The notes beneath the pieces are model-generated. The model worked only from the letters and a program-made list of their open reading frames with translations, did no database searches and had not been told where the DNA came from. A DNA stretch of 64,000 nt from Planktothrix sp. FACHB-1365. GTDB lineage: Bacteria; Cyanobacteriota; Cyanobacteriia; Cyanobacteriales; Microcoleaceae. Shown here piece after piece: positions 8,144-16,777 of this stretch. A program made the position numbers and the translations under genes. The DNA is taken from positions 1 to 64,000 of the forward strand of contig NZ_JACJSC010000015.1 of assembly GCF_014697575.1 (NCBI RefSeq), read 5' to 3'. Position 1 is the first letter of the stretch. Each line of letters starts with the position of its first letter.

Positions 8144-9118
8144 GAAGACTTACCTCAACTGGGGTATGAGTTTGATTATATTAATGCAGATGAGGTGCTT
8201 TATCTATGCCCAAATTTATTCAATGCGATGCAAGGCATAAAACAAGTTTTAAAACCCCAGGGTATTATTCGGGCAAATCTTCATAGTTTATATCAAAGGG
8301 TCGGTTATTTTAGGGCGCAATCTCTGTTTAAACTCATGGGAATCATGGATGAACCTTCTCAGGAATTCAAGGCAGAAATAGCTAAAGAAACAATAGACTC
8401 CATCAAAGATGAAGTGGTATTAAAAACACAAACTTGGAATAGTCCAGATTATAAAAATCAAGAATGGTTGCTGGCTAATTATTTACTTCAAGGGGATAAA
8501 GGCTATACAATCCCAGAGGTTTTTGCCGTTTTGAAGGCGACTGATTTACAATTGATCAGTATGGTGAAATGGCGACAATGGCAGTTACTCGACTTATTTA
8601 AAGAGCCTGATAACTTACCAGCCTTTCTAGCCTTCAGTTTATCCGAAATTTCGATCGAGGAACAACTACATTTATTTGAATTAATTCACCCCGTCCATCG
8701 GTTATTAGATTTTTGGTGTGGCCATTGTGATCAGGAGTGGATTCTCCCGGTGTCTGAATGGACTGAAGCTGATTGGCAAACTGCACGGGTTCATTTACAT
8801 CCCCAACTCAGAACCAATCAAGCCAAAGCAGACTTAATGGAATGTATTCAGACCCATAGACCTTATGAAATTAGCCAATATGTGAAGCTACCTACTCACA
8901 TACCCATCACCCTTGAGAGTAGTCATGCAGCCTGTTTACTGCCATTATGGGATGGAGAACAGACGGTGATCTCCCTGGCAGAACGGTGGCAACAAATCTA
9001 TCCTATTGATCCTATTACCCTAGAACCGATTACTGTCCAGAGGGCACTGCAACAGATCAAAGAAGTCCTCATCACCCTGGATGCCTTTCTGTATGTGCTT
9101 CTCGAGCATTCCGGGTAA
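7796..9118 (+). CDS. Class I SAM-dependent methyltransferase, tandem copy 3
   Basis: The third 440-aa paralogue. Residues 1-116 are identical at DNA level to copy 2, the next stretch (EDLPQLGYEFDYINADEV) matches copy 1, and the rest has diverged more (C-terminus CGHCDQEWILPVSEW, ending LYVLLEHSG). SAM motif I and the acidic loop are intact. The C-terminal region keeps HRLLDFWCGH, RPYEISQYVKL and the LLPLWDG motif, showing these are constrained. The pilin gene begins 103 bases downstream on the same strand, so a shared role is plausible. The more diverged 3' end suggests copy 3 is the oldest member and that gene conversion keeps the 5' ends alike. Confidence 0.8.
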   Translation: MENQDPELLEKIRQQFDSAPYPKTPLEQSPKTDYELLYIHNLVTPYYLKYQKVTNTEGKIILDAGCGTGYKSLVLAEANPGAKIVGIDISEQSIELAKQRLKYQGFDNAEFYVLSIEDLPQLGYEFDYINADEVLYLCPNLFNAMQGIKQVLKPQGIIRANLHSLYQRVGYFRAQSLFKLMGIMDEPSQEFKAEIAKETIDSIKDEVVLKTQTWNSPDYKNQEWLLANYLLQGDKGYTIPEVFAVLKATDLQLISMVKWRQWQLLDLFKEPDNLPAFLAFSLSEISIEEQLHLFELIHPVHRLLDFWCGHCDQEWILPVSEWTEADWQTARVHLHPQLRTNQAKADLMECIQTHRPYEISQYVKLPTHIPITLESSHAACLLPLWDGEQTVISLAERWQQIYPIDPITLEPITVQRALQQIKEVLITLDAFLYVLLEHSG

Positions 9119-9220
9119 AATAAAAAAAAATTTTGTAGGGGTGATATGAAAGGTTGAGAGAGTGGGTAAGTTAGAACTACCAGATAAAAAGTTAAGCATC
9201 CCCCAAAGAGGAGAAAAACT

Positions 9221-9745
9221 ATGAAGACTGAATTTAAAGCGAAATTCCTGCAATACGTTGCTAATAGAAAAAAAGAAGAAGGTTTCACCTTAATTGAATT
9301 GTTAGTTGTTATTATCATTATCGGTATTCTGGCTGCTATTGCTTTACCTTCCTTCCTCAGCCAAGCTAACAAAGCCAAACAATCTGAAGGGAAACAATAT
9401 ATTTCTTCTATTAACAAAGGTCAGCAAGCCTACTTTGTTGAAAATAATGGTTTTGGATCTGATGTCACGCAACTGGGAATTGGCCTCAAGACACAAACCT
9501 CTAACTATGTTTATACAATTAGTGCGACTACAGCGAGTAACGTCGGTAGTCTGGCTTCACCGATTAACACTACAGCTTTGAAAGGTTATGCGGGTGGTGT
9601 TGGATTAGTCCTGGTTGCAGGCAGTGATGCCAAGACCGCTCAGAGTGTACTTTGTGAAACGACCGTCCCTGGAACACCTGTTGCTACGACCAATGATGGC
9701 ACTGTCGTAGGTTGTGCAGCTACCATGACCGTCGTGACGAAATAG
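9221..9745 (+). CDS. pilA: Type IV pilin, PilA-type major pilin
   Basis: The 174-aa prepilin has a 21-residue leader ending KKEEG, then FTLIELLVVIIIIGILAAIA, the canonical class IVa pilin helix. Cleavage by PilD would fall after G21, and E26 is the conserved Glu at mature position 5. The C-terminal domain has two cysteines about 20 residues apart near its end (VLCET and VGCAA), the usual D-region disulfide. Ser/Thr-rich stretches (TISATTASNVGS, TTVPGTPVATTNDGT) would suit O-glycosylation. AGAGGAG lies 8-14 bases before ATG, a strong ribosome binding site fit for a highly expressed pilin. A hairpin terminator follows. Neighbours are methyltransferases upstream and OGT-like enzymes downstream. 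Confidence 0.93.
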   Translation: MKTEFKAKFLQYVANRKKEEGFTLIELLVVIIIIGILAAIALPSFLSQANKAKQSEGKQYISSINKGQQAYFVENNGFGSDVTQLGIGLKTQTSNYVYTISATTASNVGSLASPINTTALKGYAGGVGLVLVAGSDAKTAQSVLCETTVPGTPVATTNDGTVVGCAATMTVVTK

Positions 9746-9784
9746 TAACTGTCAGTTTCAAGGAATTTCCTTGTTAAAAACAAT

Positions 9785-9841
9785 AAGCAGGTGGAGTTGT
9801 TATTTCTACCTGCTTTGTTGTATGTATTTTTTAAATGATAA
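9785..9841 (+). terminator. Rho-independent terminator after pilA
   Basis: AAGCAGGT (9785-9792) pairs with ACCTGCTT (9808-9815), followed by a T-rich tract ending in TATTTTTT. It would end the pilin transcript and insulate the downstream glycosyltransferase gene. Confidence 0.7.
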
Positions 9842-9852
9842 AATAGGATGAT

Positions 9853-12093
9853 ATGGTTGCTCAAGATTTACGATCTATGACCTCGGATTGGCAAGAAAAA
9901 GCTGAACAATTGTTATTAAAAAATAATTATACTGAGGCTGAAAAGCTCTATGAACAAGCGATTGAAATCCAACCAGAAATAAAATCTTACTATTGGTATT
10001 TAGGATTGGTGTTGCTATTGCAGGGGCAAGAAGCAGAGGCACAAACCACTTGGTTATTTGGGATGGCTGATGGGGAGCCAGAAGAGATAGAGGAATGGAC
10101 TCAAGAATTAATTCAAGTTTTGGAAACCGAAGCCGAGCGACAACGCTTAGAATTAGAAGACTATGGGGTAGCTTGGGCAATTCGACAACATATCCGAGAA
10201 ATTAAGCCGACAGATATTAATAATTTACTGCATTTAACCGGATTATCAATCTGTTTACGAACCTACACCGGTCGAGAACCGATTGAATTAGGTTTGCTGG
10301 AGTTGCTCAAACAAGAATCCGCAACGGTAGATTCCGACTTATTACTCCAAGTGATTAAAAGTGTTGTAGATAGTGCTCCCTTACTCACTTCATCCCTCAA
10401 TTTAACAGAAGCCAGTTTAGTTCATATTCAGGATACCGATATCTTTATTAATCAGCTGATCATTCCTTTTGTCTATAAAATGGCTCACTCAGCCAAACAA
10501 CCTAGTACCGCAGCAAATTTTGCTGAACTGGGTTTGCGTTTAGCTCCTGAACATCCTGAATTACTCTGTTTTAGTGCTTCTGTATATCAAGATAGCAACC
10601 GTTTTGACCAGGGAATACAAGCCGCTAAACTCTATTTTTCTATAACTACAAATTTAGCCGCAAAATTTTTTGCCATCCACCTCATTATTCGGGGATTGAT
10701 GAGTGCTGGAGGCTACTGGAAAGAATTTGCTGAAGCCACTGAACAACAAAAAGACTTGTTAAAAGTGTTACTAGAGGAACAGCCAACCGATTTATCACAA
10801 GTTGAGACGATTAGATTATTTAATACCATGTTTTTTTCCCCTTACTTTGAAGATAATCCTCAAGAAAATACCAGGCTAAGAAGTGAAGTTTCTAAACTGG
10901 CTCAATTAAACATAGAAAACTATGCTAAGGAACAAGTAGAACGATATCGCCACCGACAAACTACCCGTTTCCACCAGCCTGCTGTTGAACGACGCTTAAA
11001 AATCGGATATATTTCCCATTGTTTTCGTACCCATTCCGTGGGGTGGCTGGCGCGGTGGTTATTTCAATATCATAACAAAGAGAAGTTTGAAATTTTTGGT
11101 TATTTTATTTGTTACGATCATTATAATTACAATCAAGTACAAAATTGGTATGTTAATAATATTGAAAACGTTCGTAAATTAGAGTTCAGTGGTCTGGAAG
11201 CAGCAGACAAAATTGATGAAGATGAAATTGATATTTTAATTGATCTTGATAGTCTGACTTTGACAACAACTGCTGAGGCTATGGCCGTTAAACCTGCACC
11301 GGTGCAAGTAACTTGGCTAGGATGGGATGCGTCTGAAATCCCCACTATTGATTATTATATTGCTGACCCTTATGTGTTAGCTGAAGAGGCTCAAAGTTAT
11401 TACAGTGAAAAAATTTGGCGTCTCCCTCAAACTTATCTCGCTGTTGATGGCTTTGAAGTGGGTCTTCCTAATGTTCGCCGAGATCAGTTGGATATTCCCA
11501 GTGATGCTATTATTTATTTTACGGCTCAACGGGGATATAAATATCATCCTCACACCGCCCAATTACAATTAGAAATTCTCAAAGCTGTTCCTAATAGTTA
11601 TTTTATTATTAAAGGAGTAGCCGATCAAAAATCACTCAAAACATTTTATGCTGAAATTGCAGAATCAGTTGGGGTAGATTGCGATCGCTTAAAACTACTC
11701 CCGCCGTCACCCACAGAAGCCATCCATCGAGCTAATTTAGCCATTGCTGATGTGGTACTGGATACTTACCCTTATAATGGGGCGACAACCACGATGGAAA
11801 CTCTGTGGATGGGGATTCCCATGGTAACAAGAGTGGGGCAACAATTTTCAGCCCGAAATAGTTATACAATGATGATCAATGCCGGAATTACAGAGGGAAT
11901 TGCTTGGACAGATGAAGAGTATATAGAATGGGGTATTAAGTTAGGAACCGATGAAGATTTACGAAGTGAAATTGCTTGGAAATTGATCAAAAATAGACAA
12001 ACGGCTCCGTTGTGGAATGGGAAACAGTTTACTCGTGAAATGGAGAATGCTTATGAACAGATGTGGTTAAATTATATTGAGAAGAAAACTTAA
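9853..12093 (+). CDS. SPINDLY/OGT-like glycosyltransferase with N-terminal TPR (GT41 type)
   Basis: This 746-aa protein begins with TPR-like helices (about residues 15-65, AEKLYEQAIEIQPEIKSYYW), has a helical middle region, and ends in an O-GlcNAc-transferase-like catalytic region. Around residue 383 KIGYISHCFRTHSVGW resembles the OGT N-lobe with its active-site His. Near 560 GYKYHP carries the Lys expected to bind nucleotide phosphate. Near 637 DTYPYNGATTTMETLWMG is the family's nucleotide-sugar signature. Such enzymes add sugars to Ser/Thr of proteins in the cytoplasm. It follows pilA, separated by a terminator, so the pilin or another surface protein is a candidate substrate. It is paralogous to the next gene over its full length. 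A second ATG at 9880 is a possible start. Confidence 0.85.
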   Translation: MVAQDLRSMTSDWQEKAEQLLLKNNYTEAEKLYEQAIEIQPEIKSYYWYLGLVLLLQGQEAEAQTTWLFGMADGEPEEIEEWTQELIQVLETEAERQRLELEDYGVAWAIRQHIREIKPTDINNLLHLTGLSICLRTYTGREPIELGLLELLKQESATVDSDLLLQVIKSVVDSAPLLTSSLNLTEASLVHIQDTDIFINQLIIPFVYKMAHSAKQPSTAANFAELGLRLAPEHPELLCFSASVYQDSNRFDQGIQAAKLYFSITTNLAAKFFAIHLIIRGLMSAGGYWKEFAEATEQQKDLLKVLLEEQPTDLSQVETIRLFNTMFFSPYFEDNPQENTRLRSEVSKLAQLNIENYAKEQVERYRHRQTTRFHQPAVERRLKIGYISHCFRTHSVGWLARWLFQYHNKEKFEIFGYFICYDHYNYNQVQNWYVNNIENVRKLEFSGLEAADKIDEDEIDILIDLDSLTLTTTAEAMAVKPAPVQVTWLGWDASEIPTIDYYIADPYVLAEEAQSYYSEKIWRLPQTYLAVDGFEVGLPNVRRDQLDIPSDAIIYFTAQRGYKYHPHTAQLQLEILKAVPNSYFIIKGVADQKSLKTFYAEIAESVGVDCDRLKLLPPSPTEAIHRANLAIADVVLDTYPYNGATTTMETLWMGIPMVTRVGQQFSARNSYTMMINAGITEGIAWTDEEYIEWGIKLGTDEDLRSEIAWKLIKNRQTAPLWNGKQFTREMENAYEQMWLNYIEKKT

Positions 12094-12122
12094 ATCTATA
12101 ATTTTTGGTTAAAAAATTGATA

Positions 12123-12150
12123 GTAGGGGCGAGGCGGGCCTCTCCCCTAC
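12123..12150. repeat. Hairpin between the two OGT-like genes
   Basis: GTAGGGG (12123-12129) pairs with CCCCTAC (12144-12150), and GAGGC (12131-12135) with GCCTC (12138-12142), giving a nearly continuous stem with a 2-base loop. It may terminate the upstream gene, though no T-run follows; it looks like a cyanobacterial dispersed palindrome. Confidence 0.6.
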
Positions 12151-12212
12151 AAAGGAATTGAGGTATTTTTCAGGACTAATAAATCTGTTAATTTTTTACT
12201 TAAACTACTCCA

Positions 12213-14432
12213 ATGAATTTACTGAATGGGAATCAACAAGCGATTAAATATCTGGAAACAGGGGATTATGTTTCCGCTATCAATCATTATGAAGAACTCA
12301 TTAATACTCAACCCGAAATCAAGTCCTATTACTGGGATTTGGGTTTATTATTGTTGCTACAAGGACAGGAAGTTGAAGCCCAAACAACTTGGTTAGTAGC
12401 AATGGCGGAGGGAGAACCTGAAGAAATTGAACAGTGGACCAAAGAATTAATTCAAGTTTTAGAAACGGAAGCTGAACGCCAACAGCTAATATTAGAAGAT
12501 CATACAAAAGCCTGGGTAATTCGCCAGCATATTCGGGAAATTGATCCCACATATATTAACAATTTATTGCATTTAGTTAAATTATCTGCTATAGGTCAAA
12601 CCTATACCGGTGAAGAACTGATTGAATGGGGAATTTTGGATTTACTTAAATCCGATCCAATTCCAACAACAGACATTAATCCCGAACTTTTACTTCAAGT
12701 TTTAGATAAAATTTGCCAGCAAGCACCTCAACATCCTTTATCATACCAATTTGCTGAAACTTGTCTTAATTATATTACCGATATTCAATCTTATCTCAAT
12801 TTTTTAATTCCATTTATTTATAGATTAGCTTACTCTCGACATCAAACAAATCTCTCGATTAAATTTACAGAGCTAGGGTTAAGATTAAACCCTAAACATC
12901 CTGAATTACTTCGATGTATGTCTATGTTTTATCAAGATATTCGGGAATATTCCAAAGGAATAGAATCGGCGGAGTATTGTTACTCGATGGCGGAAGATTT
13001 CCCTGATCAAGTTTATGCGAGATTTTTATTACTTCGAGGTTTAATGAGTGCAGGTGGACGCTGGAAAGAAGTCTGCTCGGTGATGGAAGATTACCACTCT
13101 CTGTTGACTCGGTTAGTCACAGAAAAGCCAACTTTCTTCTATGATTTAACAGTGGGTTGTTTTACCACAACTTTTTTCTTTCCCTATTTTCAAGATAAAA
13201 TTCAAGAAAATTTATTGATTCGGCGCGAAGTGTCGCAATTTCTTCAGTCGAATATAGAACGTCAAATTCCGCAGGTCGTAGAACAATGTCGTCAATGGAA
13301 ATCTCGCCCTAAAACCTTGATATCTGCCGAAAAAGCTCTAAAAATTGGCTATGTTTCTCATTGTTTACGCAGTCACTCTGTTGGTTGGTTAACCCGGAGT
13401 TTATTTGAACACCATGATCGAGAAAAATTTGTTATTCATACCTATTTATTGGCAGCTTTAGATAAACCAGATGAATTGCAAAACTGGTATCTTAACAAGA
13501 GCGATAAAACCCATCAATTAGGGTTAGAGGGAAGGGAAGTCGCCCAAAAAATTTATGAAGATGAAATTGATATTTTAGTTGATCTTGATAGCTTAACTTT
13601 AAGCTCTGCTTGTGAAACCTTGGTAATTAAACCAGCACCCATTCAAGTGACTTGGTTAGGTTGGGACGGGTCTGAAATTCCATCTATTGACTATTTTATT
13701 GCTGACCCTTATGTATTACCTGAAGAAGCTCAAAATTACTACAGTGAAAAAATTTGGCGTTTACCTCAAACCTATATTGCTGTTGATGGTTTTGAAGTAG
13801 CTGTTTCTAATATTCGTCGAGATCAGTTAGATATTCCTAATGATGCTATTATTTATTTTACGGCTCAACGAGGATATAAATATCATCCAGATACGGCTAG
13901 ATTACAGTTACAAATTTTGAAAGAAGTTCCTAATAGTTATTTCCTAATTAAAGGCATGGCGGATCAAGAGTCTTTGAAAACCTTTTATGCTGAAATTGCT
14001 GACTCTGTGGGGGTAGATTGCGATCGCTTAAAATTACTACCCTTATCAGCCACAGAAGCCATTCATCGTGCTAATTTAGCCATTGCTGATGTGGTACTCG
14101 ATACCTACCCTTATAATGGCGCAACAACTACGATGGAAACCCTATGGATGGGGATTCCATTGGTAACAAGAGTGGGACAACAATTTTCAGCAAGAAATAG
14201 TTACACCATGATGATGAATGCGGGAATTAAAGAAGGAATTGCCTGGACAGATGAGGAATATGTGGAATGGGGAATTAAGTTAGGAAAAGATGAGAATTTA
14301 CGCCAAGGAATTGCTTGGAAATTAAGAAAAAATAGACAGACTGCTCCGTTGTGGAATGCAAAACAATTTACCCTAGAAATGGAAAATGCTTATCAAAAAA
14401 TGTGGCAGAAATATATTGACGGAAAGAATTAA
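12213..14432 (+). CDS. SPINDLY/OGT-like glycosyltransferase, second paralogue
   Basis: The 739-aa product parallels the gene before it from start to end: TPR-like N-terminus (IKSYYWDLGLLLLLQGQE), helical middle (LRGLMSAGGRWKE), and OGT-like catalytic region with KIGYVSHCLRSHSVGW near residue 377, GYKYHP near 554 and DTYPYNGATTTMETLWMG near 630. All key catalytic blocks are kept, so both copies should be active. The middle region (residues about 150-340) has diverged most, which may reflect different protein targets. The 120-base spacer contains a strong hairpin, so the two genes may be transcribed separately. As in the paralogue, N-terminal TPRs are few compared with animal OGT. Confidence 0.85.
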   Translation: MNLLNGNQQAIKYLETGDYVSAINHYEELINTQPEIKSYYWDLGLLLLLQGQEVEAQTTWLVAMAEGEPEEIEQWTKELIQVLETEAERQQLILEDHTKAWVIRQHIREIDPTYINNLLHLVKLSAIGQTYTGEELIEWGILDLLKSDPIPTTDINPELLLQVLDKICQQAPQHPLSYQFAETCLNYITDIQSYLNFLIPFIYRLAYSRHQTNLSIKFTELGLRLNPKHPELLRCMSMFYQDIREYSKGIESAEYCYSMAEDFPDQVYARFLLLRGLMSAGGRWKEVCSVMEDYHSLLTRLVTEKPTFFYDLTVGCFTTTFFFPYFQDKIQENLLIRREVSQFLQSNIERQIPQVVEQCRQWKSRPKTLISAEKALKIGYVSHCLRSHSVGWLTRSLFEHHDREKFVIHTYLLAALDKPDELQNWYLNKSDKTHQLGLEGREVAQKIYEDEIDILVDLDSLTLSSACETLVIKPAPIQVTWLGWDGSEIPSIDYFIADPYVLPEEAQNYYSEKIWRLPQTYIAVDGFEVAVSNIRRDQLDIPNDAIIYFTAQRGYKYHPDTARLQLQILKEVPNSYFLIKGMADQESLKTFYAEIADSVGVDCDRLKLLPLSATEAIHRANLAIADVVLDTYPYNGATTTMETLWMGIPLVTRVGQQFSARNSYTMMMNAGIKEGIAWTDEEYVEWGIKLGKDENLRQGIAWKLRKNRQTAPLWNAKQFTLEMENAYQKMWQKYIDGKN

Positions 14433-14515
14433 TTCAACGATAGCAGGATTTTTTGTAACCTAGTTAACAGCAAATCATTGTATTGTGGTAGGTTGTACAT
14501 TTATATCAGTTCAAT

Positions 14516-14860
14516 ATGGCAAAAGTATCTCCTCAAACTTTGACAATTATTTTCAACCTGCAACGACGTTTAGTTGAACTGATCGATCAAGCAAAAACAG
14601 CCGAGTATAATTTGTTTGAAGCTTATGGTGAGACGGAGGAAACAATTCCAGAATTGGAACAATTACAAAATGGCGCAGAACGCCTGAGAAATCCTTATTC
14701 TCGTCTAGCTACTCTGACATTAGCGATCGCTGAGGCTCAACCTATTGCTCCTACTGCTATGATCAATTTATTGAGTCAAACTATTGAACAAGCTTCAACA
14801 ACGGCTGATGCGGTGGAAGCAACCACTCAAGAAAGTAAAAGTATCTGGAACCTACCATGA
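14516..14860 (+). CDS. Unknown small helical protein (first of an overlapping pair)
   Basis: The 114-aa product is predicted mostly alpha-helical, rich in Ala, Glu and Leu, with no hydrophobic membrane segment, no signal peptide and no cysteine. It begins MAKVSPQTLTIIFNLQRRL and contains EETIPELEQLQNGAERLR. I recognise no family. It overlaps the next gene by 4 bases (ATGA at 14857-14860), so the two are translationally coupled and probably act together. The pair sits inside the glycosylation island, 83 bases after the second OGT-like gene, and may be a regulator, a chaperone or a toxin-antitoxin-like unit; none of these is shown by the sequence. Confidence 0.6.
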   Translation: MAKVSPQTLTIIFNLQRRLVELIDQAKTAEYNLFEAYGETEETIPELEQLQNGAERLRNPYSRLATLTLAIAEAQPIAPTAMINLLSQTIEQASTTADAVEATTQESKSIWNLP

Positions 14861-15066
14861 ATAAACCACACACAATACCTGATGCAGAGACAAGAGCGCG
14901 TTCTGTTGCGAACTGGCGAGAAGCTATTCGCAAAATTGACGCTGTTACCCTTGCACTGGATGAATTAATTGCTATGGTGGAAGAACATAACCGTCACAGT
15001 CCACTAACTTTATACCGATTAGCTAAATGTAAGGGTGAAGCGGTGGAACAAAAAAGTGAGACTTGA
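14857..15066 (+). CDS. Unknown small protein (second of the overlapping pair)
   Basis: A 69-aa protein whose start overlaps the previous stop. It contains VANWREAIRKIDAVTLALDEL and ends TLYRLAKCKGEAVEQKSET; it is predicted helical and soluble, with one cysteine. No family recognised. A long palindrome at 15112-15147 follows and would end the transcript before the convergent glycosyltransferase gene. Confidence 0.55.
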   Translation: MNKPHTIPDAETRARSVANWREAIRKIDAVTLALDELIAMVEEHNRHSPLTLYRLAKCKGEAVEQKSET

Positions 15067-15111
15067 TGTTAAAAAATACTTTTTGAAAAAGTCAGCCATG
15101 AAATCTATTTC

Positions 15112-15147
15112 GGTCGTAGAGACGTTGCATACAATGTCTCTACGACC
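15112..15147. terminator. Long GTAGAGAC palindrome between convergent genes
   Basis: GGTCGTAGAGAC (15112-15123) and GTCTCTACGACC (15136-15147) form a perfect 12-bp stem, extended inside by TTG/CAA. This is a known type of dispersed cyanobacterial palindrome, and here it can serve as a bidirectional terminator. Half of a related motif (GGCACGTCTCTAC) lies near 3587-3600. Confidence 0.65.
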
Positions 15148-15176
15148 AGTTTTAAAAGGTTTGTAAAGGCAAGTTT

Positions 15177-16751
15177 TTAGTGTTCTAAATCATAAATTGG
15201 GATGATTTCTGCACCGACAGATGCGATCGCTTCTTGATTTTCCTGCTCTAATTTAATTCGACCCGTTAAATGCGAAACTAGAGCCTGCCATTGTATCGGA
15301 CTTAATTGCCCAATTAGCGCAATTTCAGGCCCTTCATCAATCTCTAATTCTTCTTCCATAAGTAAATTTATGGCGATGCTTGAAAGAATTAAATTTGCAG
15401 TCTCATCTGAATTATTACTATTATCAATCAGTATAGTAATCTGTTCTTTATGGGGATGAGTGATCAAACTCTTTATAATTTGTTTTAACTCAGCTGTTAA
15501 AGATATTTCTGACTGAGACCAATCAGGAAAAATAACTAAATTACGATCTCTAAGGGGTAGATTAATTTGAGGTTCAGTTATGGATAAGTTGCAAATTTCT
15601 AACCTGTCGTTGTGATTTTGTTGATAAGCAATAACTGTTTCTAAGAAACGTAATGCCGTTGGAACAGGACTATAATGTTCAATCGCCCACTGACGACCTT
15701 CTGTTGAAATTTTTTCTAATATTTGAGGTTCATTGATAATTCGATCAACTGTTGCTTGAAGGTTATCAAGATCAATACCGATATAATGTCGCCAGTTTTC
15801 TGGCTTTACGGGTAAATTAACACCATATTTATCAAAATCGACATGAAAGGTAACGCATCCAGCCGCTAAAGATTCCCAAAATCTCCAACTATCCCACCAC
15901 TCTACTCGTGGCTCGTTGGTATAGGAATTTATGGCAATACAACCTCCGAAAGAGGCACAAGCAATGGTTGATGTTAAACGTTGATAATAGCTAGGATAAT
16001 GCCGTTTATCGGTTTGCAGCCAGTGTAAATAGTCATAACTATCTTGAGGGGGTTCATCAAAATCATCAATGGATATATCAATGGGTAAAACTGTTTGTAA
16101 CAAAGGTAAAAACTGATCAATGGCTATCTGTCTTAACGGATAATCAAAGGTTAAAATCCCTTTTTCGATAGTGAACAAACCTACATCAGATTTAAAGCTT
16201 CCATTAGAAATAACAACTTGATTCGGATTCACTCTAAAGTTAACAATTGTTTTTTTGGATCTTTCAATAAAGGATTGATTCTGATTGGTCACCTCTAAAA
16301 TTCGGTTAGAAATCCCAAAACACCAAGGAATTAAGTTGTTAGTGAGTTGAGAATTGTAGTTAGTGCCATGAGTTCCTAATACTAAATCAAAATAGGGATA
16401 TCCGGGGTTATGATATAAACCTCGTCCATCAGAATCATCAAGATATATGGAGACAAACTTTCGTTGAGGGTTTAAAAAAGGTTTCGGAATAGACGGAGGT
16501 AAATGATGTATTAACCATTCCTTATCCATTACAACAATTGAACAATCATCAGGATTAATATCGGGATTATGGCAGAACAGAGTCTCTTCTGATTGATCCG
16601 AAATACGCCAATAGTTAATATTGGAATAAAAAGGTATACCCAGTTCTTTGAACCCTTCTGCTATACATATTTTTAAGTGTCCAAATTCTTTTTCACAGCA
16701 ATAAAAAAAGATAGGACGTTCTAAGTTATAGGAAGGCTTTGAAAATTTCAT
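15177..16751 (-). CDS. Glycosyltransferase family 1-like protein with C-terminal FPDW domain
   Basis: Of 524 residues, about 1-395 form a glycosyltransferase-like region. The part near residues 285-390, WRFWESLAAGCVTFHVDF followed by ENWRHYIGIDLDNLQATVD and REWAIEHY-like text, resembles the C-terminal half of Glyco_trans_1_2 proteins, where a Glu-Ser-Leu-Ala-Ala-Gly turn contacts the nucleotide sugar. Residues 403-524 are one copy of the FPDW domain shared with the next three genes (VIFPDWSQ; INLLMEEELEIDEG; ALIGQL; RIKLEQEN). The acceptor is unknown. It is last in a four-gene reverse-strand run, 26 bases from the gene upstream, so probably in one operon with it. Confidence 0.75.
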   Translation of the reverse strand: MKFSKPSYNLERPIFFYCCEKEFGHLKICIAEGFKELGIPFYSNINYWRISDQSEETLFCHNPDINPDDCSIVVMDKEWLIHHLPPSIPKPFLNPQRKFVSIYLDDSDGRGLYHNPGYPYFDLVLGTHGTNYNSQLTNNLIPWCFGISNRILEVTNQNQSFIERSKKTIVNFRVNPNQVVISNGSFKSDVGLFTIEKGILTFDYPLRQIAIDQFLPLLQTVLPIDISIDDFDEPPQDSYDYLHWLQTDKRHYPSYYQRLTSTIACASFGGCIAINSYTNEPRVEWWDSWRFWESLAAGCVTFHVDFDKYGVNLPVKPENWRHYIGIDLDNLQATVDRIINEPQILEKISTEGRQWAIEHYSPVPTALRFLETVIAYQQNHNDRLEICNLSITEPQINLPLRDRNLVIFPDWSQSEISLTAELKQIIKSLITHPHKEQITILIDNSNNSDETANLILSSIAINLLMEEELEIDEGPEIALIGQLSPIQWQALVSHLTGRIKLEQENQEAIASVGAEIIPIYDLEH

Positions 16752-16777
16752 GATCAGTTAATCCCATTAATAAAATA

